32,029 nt of DNA. Origin: a virus. The stretch is from positions 1 through 32,029 of IMG/VR virus record IMGVR_UViG_3300025892_001566; one strand, 5' to 3'. Of the stretch, positions 29,406 through 32,029 are shown one piece after another. Position 1 is the first letter of the stretch. Every line of letters begins with the position of its first letter. The notes under the pieces were generated by a model. The model was not told the origin of the DNA. It saw only the letters and a list, made by a program, of their open reading frames with translations, and searched no databases. The position numbers were made by a program, and so were the translations under genes.

Positions 29406-29898
29406 CAGGCTTGAAGCCTTACCTTTTAACAAGAGAATGTTTGAAGGTAATCAAACGAACGCCGAACGAGCGACATACCTTTGTTCTAATTTGGAAATCT
29501 TTGAAGTGTTAGATCCTCACGTTCCCGAAGACATGAGACGTAGCCATCTAATAGAAGAAGACATAGGCAAACTTGCCGAAGCCTTTGCAGACGCCCCTTC
29601 GACCACGTTTGCTTATAGGACATATCTAGAAAGAGTATGTGACGATTTAAGACCGCACATTTATCTTAACTATATGGGATTCATGTTCGGTGGTCAGATA
29701 ATGAAGAAACGATATCCTCTAGCCGCTTCAATGTATGAGTTTGATGACATTGAAGGCAAGCGTGAATACATTCGTGAACGAGTCTGTGAAGGATATAATT
29801 CTCCTCACTGGAGAGGGTTTGTAGATGAGGTCAAGATTGGGTTTAAATGGCATATAGGTATTTCAAAAGAACTAGGCACATACTTTAATGTGGAATAA
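29368..29898 (+). CDS. ho: Heme oxygenase
   Basis: 176 aa, on the short side (typical about 190-240). Opens heme to biliverdin, CO and iron. The proximal heme-binding His12 lies in ATKTLHDRLEALPFN, the right position for the family. The distal helix YLNYMGFMFGGQIMKKRYP has the flexible Gly-rich segment over heme. The end (WHIGISKELGTYF) resembles the last helix. Start ATG 29368 overlaps the TAGT-like gene by 38 bases. It directly precedes a bilin reductase, so the biliverdin is presumably passed on. Confidence 0.85.
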   Translation: MSNIRDATKTLHDRLEALPFNKRMFEGNQTNAERATYLCSNLEIFEVLDPHVPEDMRRSHLIEEDIGKLAEAFADAPSTTFAYRTYLERVCDDLRPHIYLNYMGFMFGGQIMKKRYPLAASMYEFDDIEGKREYIRERVCEGYNSPHWRGFVDEVKIGFKWHIGISKELGTYFNVE

Positions 29899-30568
29899 GT
29901 TTATAGATTTTGCTGAGTATGCTCAGATCATGATGAGTGGCTTTTGTGGTAAACCAGAAGTCTCTGTCAATGGTCCTCATACGGACATTCGCTACTCATC
30001 CACAAATGTTGATCTAGCAAACATATCTATTATTGATATGCGAGCAGAAAAGAAAATGTGGATGATGCACATTGCGTGTTTTGCCAATCCACGAAGACCC
30101 ATGCCTATCTATGGGTTTGATGTTATATGTGGTGAGAACAAAGTTACTGGATGTTTTCATGACATGTCGCCCACACAACCGGGTGCACATCCGACACTGA
30201 CTAAGTTCGGTGAGTTTGTGGGTCACTTCGTTCCCGCAAGAGAACGCGAGTTACCACCTTGGGCAAAAGAAATATTCTCACCTCACATGGTCGTCGCGGG
30301 TGCTACAAAAGACGAAAAAGAAACCACCAATCTTGTTTACATGGGTAAAGAAAATCTTTTCACTTGGTTTCAACATAACTCTGAAGACGGTGAGCATTGT
30401 AACCCTCCAATACAGACAGATCCTAAGATCATCTCCGCATATCTACAGTCCCTCAGTAAGTATTGTACAAACCAATTGATGAACACCAACTCTAAGAATG
30501 TTATGATATCATTAGGGCTGGATGAAGACTACGTAACCGAGTTCAAGAAACGCCAGTTTCCTTACTAA
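29888..30568 (+). CDS. pcyX: Ferredoxin-dependent bilin reductase, PcyX/PcyA-like
   Basis: 226 aa, normal length for the family. Reduces biliverdin IXalpha to a phycobilin with electrons from ferredoxin. His61 (WMMHIACF) and Asp78 (PIYGFDVI) have the 17-residue spacing of the PcyA catalytic pair His88/Asp105. FHDMSPTQPG is the D-[LM]-S-P step. ISAYLQSLSKYCTNQL and YVTEFKKRQFPY match the C-terminal family region. The sequence is closer to the non-cyanobacterial marine viral PcyX form, reported to make phycoerythrobilin, than to PebS, but I did not align them. The 11-base overlap with the heme oxygenase gene shows they work together. Confidence 0.85.
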   Translation: MWNKFIDFAEYAQIMMSGFCGKPEVSVNGPHTDIRYSSTNVDLANISIIDMRAEKKMWMMHIACFANPRRPMPIYGFDVICGENKVTGCFHDMSPTQPGAHPTLTKFGEFVGHFVPARERELPPWAKEIFSPHMVVAGATKDEKETTNLVYMGKENLFTWFQHNSEDGEHCNPPIQTDPKIISAYLQSLSKYCTNQLMNTNSKNVMISLGLDEDYVTEFKKRQFPY

Positions 30569-31476
30569 TGAATAATCTTATTCCTACGGTATCTGTGGAT
30601 CAGTGGCAGATGATTGAACATCGCCGCCAACAAGAATCGGACCACTGGCAAAAGATTCAAGAGCGAAATGCACTTAACTCTATTCTTACGATTGAGATAA
30701 ACACCACAGAACTCTGCAATAGGTTCTGTGTATTCTGTCCTAGACATGATCCAAAAGTATATGATAATAGAAATCTCCATCTCACCATCAAAGGTGCGAC
30801 CATCATCGCTGAAGAACTAGAGCGGTCATCATTTGAGGGCAAGATCTCGTTTAGTGGCTTTGGTGAGAATCTACTCAATCCATGGTTTCCTGAAATCATC
30901 TCGGTGTTTAGAAAACATAGACCCAACAATGTCATTGAGTGCAACACCAACGGCGACAAGTTAGATGAGCATTATACACGTCGGATATTTGATGCGGGTA
31001 TGTCCATCATTTATGTGAATCTCTATGATGGTGCAGAACAAGTTGAGCATTTTGATAAAATCTTTACCATGGCAGGCATACCTCAAGAAAAATATAGATA
31101 TAGAGTGCACTGGGGTGACATGGAGAACCATGGTCTGGTGCTAAACAATCGGAGCGGTGTGGTTGACTGGATGGGCATTGAGGAATCAACGGTAGAAGCC
31201 GTCAAAGGCAAGCCTTGCTACTATCCATTCTATAAGATGTTTGTGGATTGGAATGGTGACTGTGTTTTATGTTGTAATGACTGGAATCGTGAACAGATTG
31301 TGGGTAATTTGATCACTCAGAGCCTACATGATGTCTGGTTTGGTAAGCCAATGCGTAAAATCCGAGAAAAACTGGGAAAAGGTGATCGCTCTGAGACCCC
31401 TTGCAAGAACTGTAACGTAGACGGCACCTTGTTTGGTAAGCAATCTTACGATTTCATAAATGGATTAGACACATGA
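30568..31476 (+). CDS. Radical SAM/SPASM enzyme
   Basis: 302 aa. The CxxxCxxC triad is Cys50/Cys54/Cys57 (CNRFCVFC) in TIEINTTELCNRFCVFCPR. SFSGFGENLLNPWF is the G-x-G-E SAM segment. The C-terminal SPASM region contains GKPCYYPFYKM, CVLCCNDWNREQIVGNL, and CKNC, so it should hold one or two extra [4Fe-4S] clusters. Such enzymes often mature peptides or modify sugars and bases. It starts in a TAATG junction with the bilin reductase, which links it to the pigment block, but a role there is only suggested by position. Confidence 0.85.
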   Translation: MNNLIPTVSVDQWQMIEHRRQQESDHWQKIQERNALNSILTIEINTTELCNRFCVFCPRHDPKVYDNRNLHLTIKGATIIAEELERSSFEGKISFSGFGENLLNPWFPEIISVFRKHRPNNVIECNTNGDKLDEHYTRRIFDAGMSIIYVNLYDGAEQVEHFDKIFTMAGIPQEKYRYRVHWGDMENHGLVLNNRSGVVDWMGIEESTVEAVKGKPCYYPFYKMFVDWNGDCVLCCNDWNREQIVGNLITQSLHDVWFGKPMRKIREKLGKGDRSETPCKNCNVDGTLFGKQSYDFINGLDT

Positions 31477-31859
31477 AAAAAGCACTATGGTATACCGCTG
31501 GTATGCTCTCTCTGGGCATGGCCTACATCGGATTTGTCACACCTGGCATACCATTTAGCATCTTTTTGGTGTTTTCCGCATATTGTTTCAGCAAATCCTC
31601 TAAAAAAATGCATGATTATCTGTACAATCACAAGCACTTTGGACCCTTTCTGACTAATTGGGTAGAGAAGAGAATATTCCCCACCCGAATGAAGTACGCC
31701 ATGGTGCTGGTTATGAGCAGTTCTATCGCATTCCTCTGGTTCACCACCTACAATCTCAACGCAGTACTGTGGTCAGGTGGCTTTATGGCGGCTGTGGCTA
31801 TCTGGGCATGGAGATACCCTGGTTCAGAACATGAATGGAATTCACGTAATCCCTCCTGA
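31473..31859 (+). CDS. DUF454 (YbaN-like) membrane protein
   Basis: 128 aa. LSLGMAYIGFVTPGIPFSIFLVFSAYCFSKSS is interrupted by no charged residue until the Lys pair, forming two membrane helices. MHDYLYNHKHFGPFLTNW is the conserved DUF454 loop (H-x-x-[FY]-G-P). A second pair of hydrophobic segments (MVLVMSSSIAFLWF and GGFMAAVAIWAW) follows. Inner-membrane protein of unknown function, common in bacteria but unusual in a phage. Overlaps the radical SAM gene by four bases. Confidence 0.78.
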   Translation: MKKALWYTAGMLSLGMAYIGFVTPGIPFSIFLVFSAYCFSKSSKKMHDYLYNHKHFGPFLTNWVEKRIFPTRMKYAMVLVMSSSIAFLWFTTYNLNAVLWSGGFMAAVAIWAWRYPGSEHEWNSRNPS

Positions 31860-31896
31860 ACATGAAAATAAATCATGTAAAAAGATCTAAAAACTG

Positions 31897-31925
31897 TTGA
31901 CAAAACATAAAAAACCTGCCATAAT
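31897..31925 (+). promoter_or_regulatory. Sigma70-type promoter before the last gene
   Basis: TTGACA (31897-31902), 17 bases, CATAAT (31920-31925) in the 99-base gap between the DUF454 gene and the final start. A 6-bp inverted repeat ACATGA/TCATGT (31860-31865, 31873-31878) lies upstream and might be a weak terminator or site. The promoter call is good. Confidence 0.65.
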
Positions 31926-31958
31926 GTACTCATCAATTAAAGAAAAGAGTGCAAAAAC

Positions 31959-32029
31959 ATGGCTATATCAATCTTCGAAGTGTGTCACATAGGTACTGTT
32001 AAAGGTGTTATTGCTGATACAGTTCACTA
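31959..32029 (+). CDS. Start of an unidentified gene, cut by the window edge
   Basis: Only 23 codons are visible (MAISIFEVCHIGTVKGVIAD then TVH), open to the last base. AAGAAAAGAG lies upstream as a moderate ribosome site, and a clear promoter precedes it. Too short to assign a family; the sequence does not look like a signal peptide. Confidence 0.6.
   Translation, partial: MAISIFEVCHIGTVKGVIADTVH

Noticed and set aside
1-32029. tRNA genes, CRISPR arrays, insertion sequences, att sites
   Set aside because: No cloverleaf-like or regularly spaced repeat structure, transposase or integrase was seen by reading. A tRNAscan search would settle the tRNA question.

Overview
The window looks like part of the genome of a large marine T4-like myovirus. 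All genes I accept are on the + strand, packed end to end with 4-20 base overlaps (ATGA and TAATG junctions), and no gap exceeds about 105 bases. T4-like signs are exact TATAAATA late-promoter boxes, PhoH, a T4-type lysozyme, DUF6433/DUF7207-type proteins and a cassette of small exported proteins that I recall from marine T4-like phages. The host cannot be fixed from sequence alone. An IscU almost identical in pattern to proteobacterial IscU, together with sigma70-type promoters, suggests a marine proteobacterium rather than a cyanobacterium.

Layout. (1) 1-1.2 kb: a DUF285/BspA-repeat protein, likely a host-contact or tail-associated protein. (2) 1.25-6.3 kb: after a late promoter, a run of secreted or membrane proteins, a transglutaminase-like cysteine peptidase and a first glycosyltransferase. 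(3) 6.3-8.8 kb: after a second late promoter, a conserved phage protein, a 54-aa peptide, a complete IscU, an overlapping inner/outer spanin pair and a methyltransferase. (4) 8.8-15.5 kb: a B12-dependent ribonucleotide reductase, a zinc ribbon, a GIY-YIG-like nuclease, a P-loop kinase carrying a T4-like capsid-targeting N-terminus, a consensus promoter with two palindromes, DUF6433, a methyltransferase, PhoH, DUF1353 and small proteins. (5) 15.5-27.4 kb: a 12-kb surface-glycan island with about ten glycosyltransferase-like genes, methyltransferases, a radical SAM enzyme, DUF6165, GDP-mannose 4,6-dehydratase and a mannose-isomerase-type cupin. The T4-type endolysin and one gene split at an A9 run lie within it. 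(6) 27.4-32.0 kb: an MGME1/RecB-like exonuclease, a TET/JBP-associated (TAGT-like) DNA glycosyltransferase, a heme oxygenase followed directly by a PcyX/PcyA-like bilin reductase, a second radical SAM/SPASM enzyme, a DUF454 membrane protein, and the start of another gene behind a strong promoter.

How the parts work together. NrdJ supplies deoxynucleotides, and the exonuclease and TAGT-like enzyme point to DNA metabolism and base hypermodification. The glycan island probably remodels host or virion surface sugars. The lysozyme and spanins make up most of a lysis set. Heme oxygenase plus the bilin reductase would turn heme into a bilin pigment, and this pair is the most striking metabolic unit here. 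IscU, the two radical SAM enzymes and the ferredoxin-dependent reductase share an iron or Fe-S theme. I saw no tRNA, rRNA, CRISPR array, insertion sequence or attachment site.
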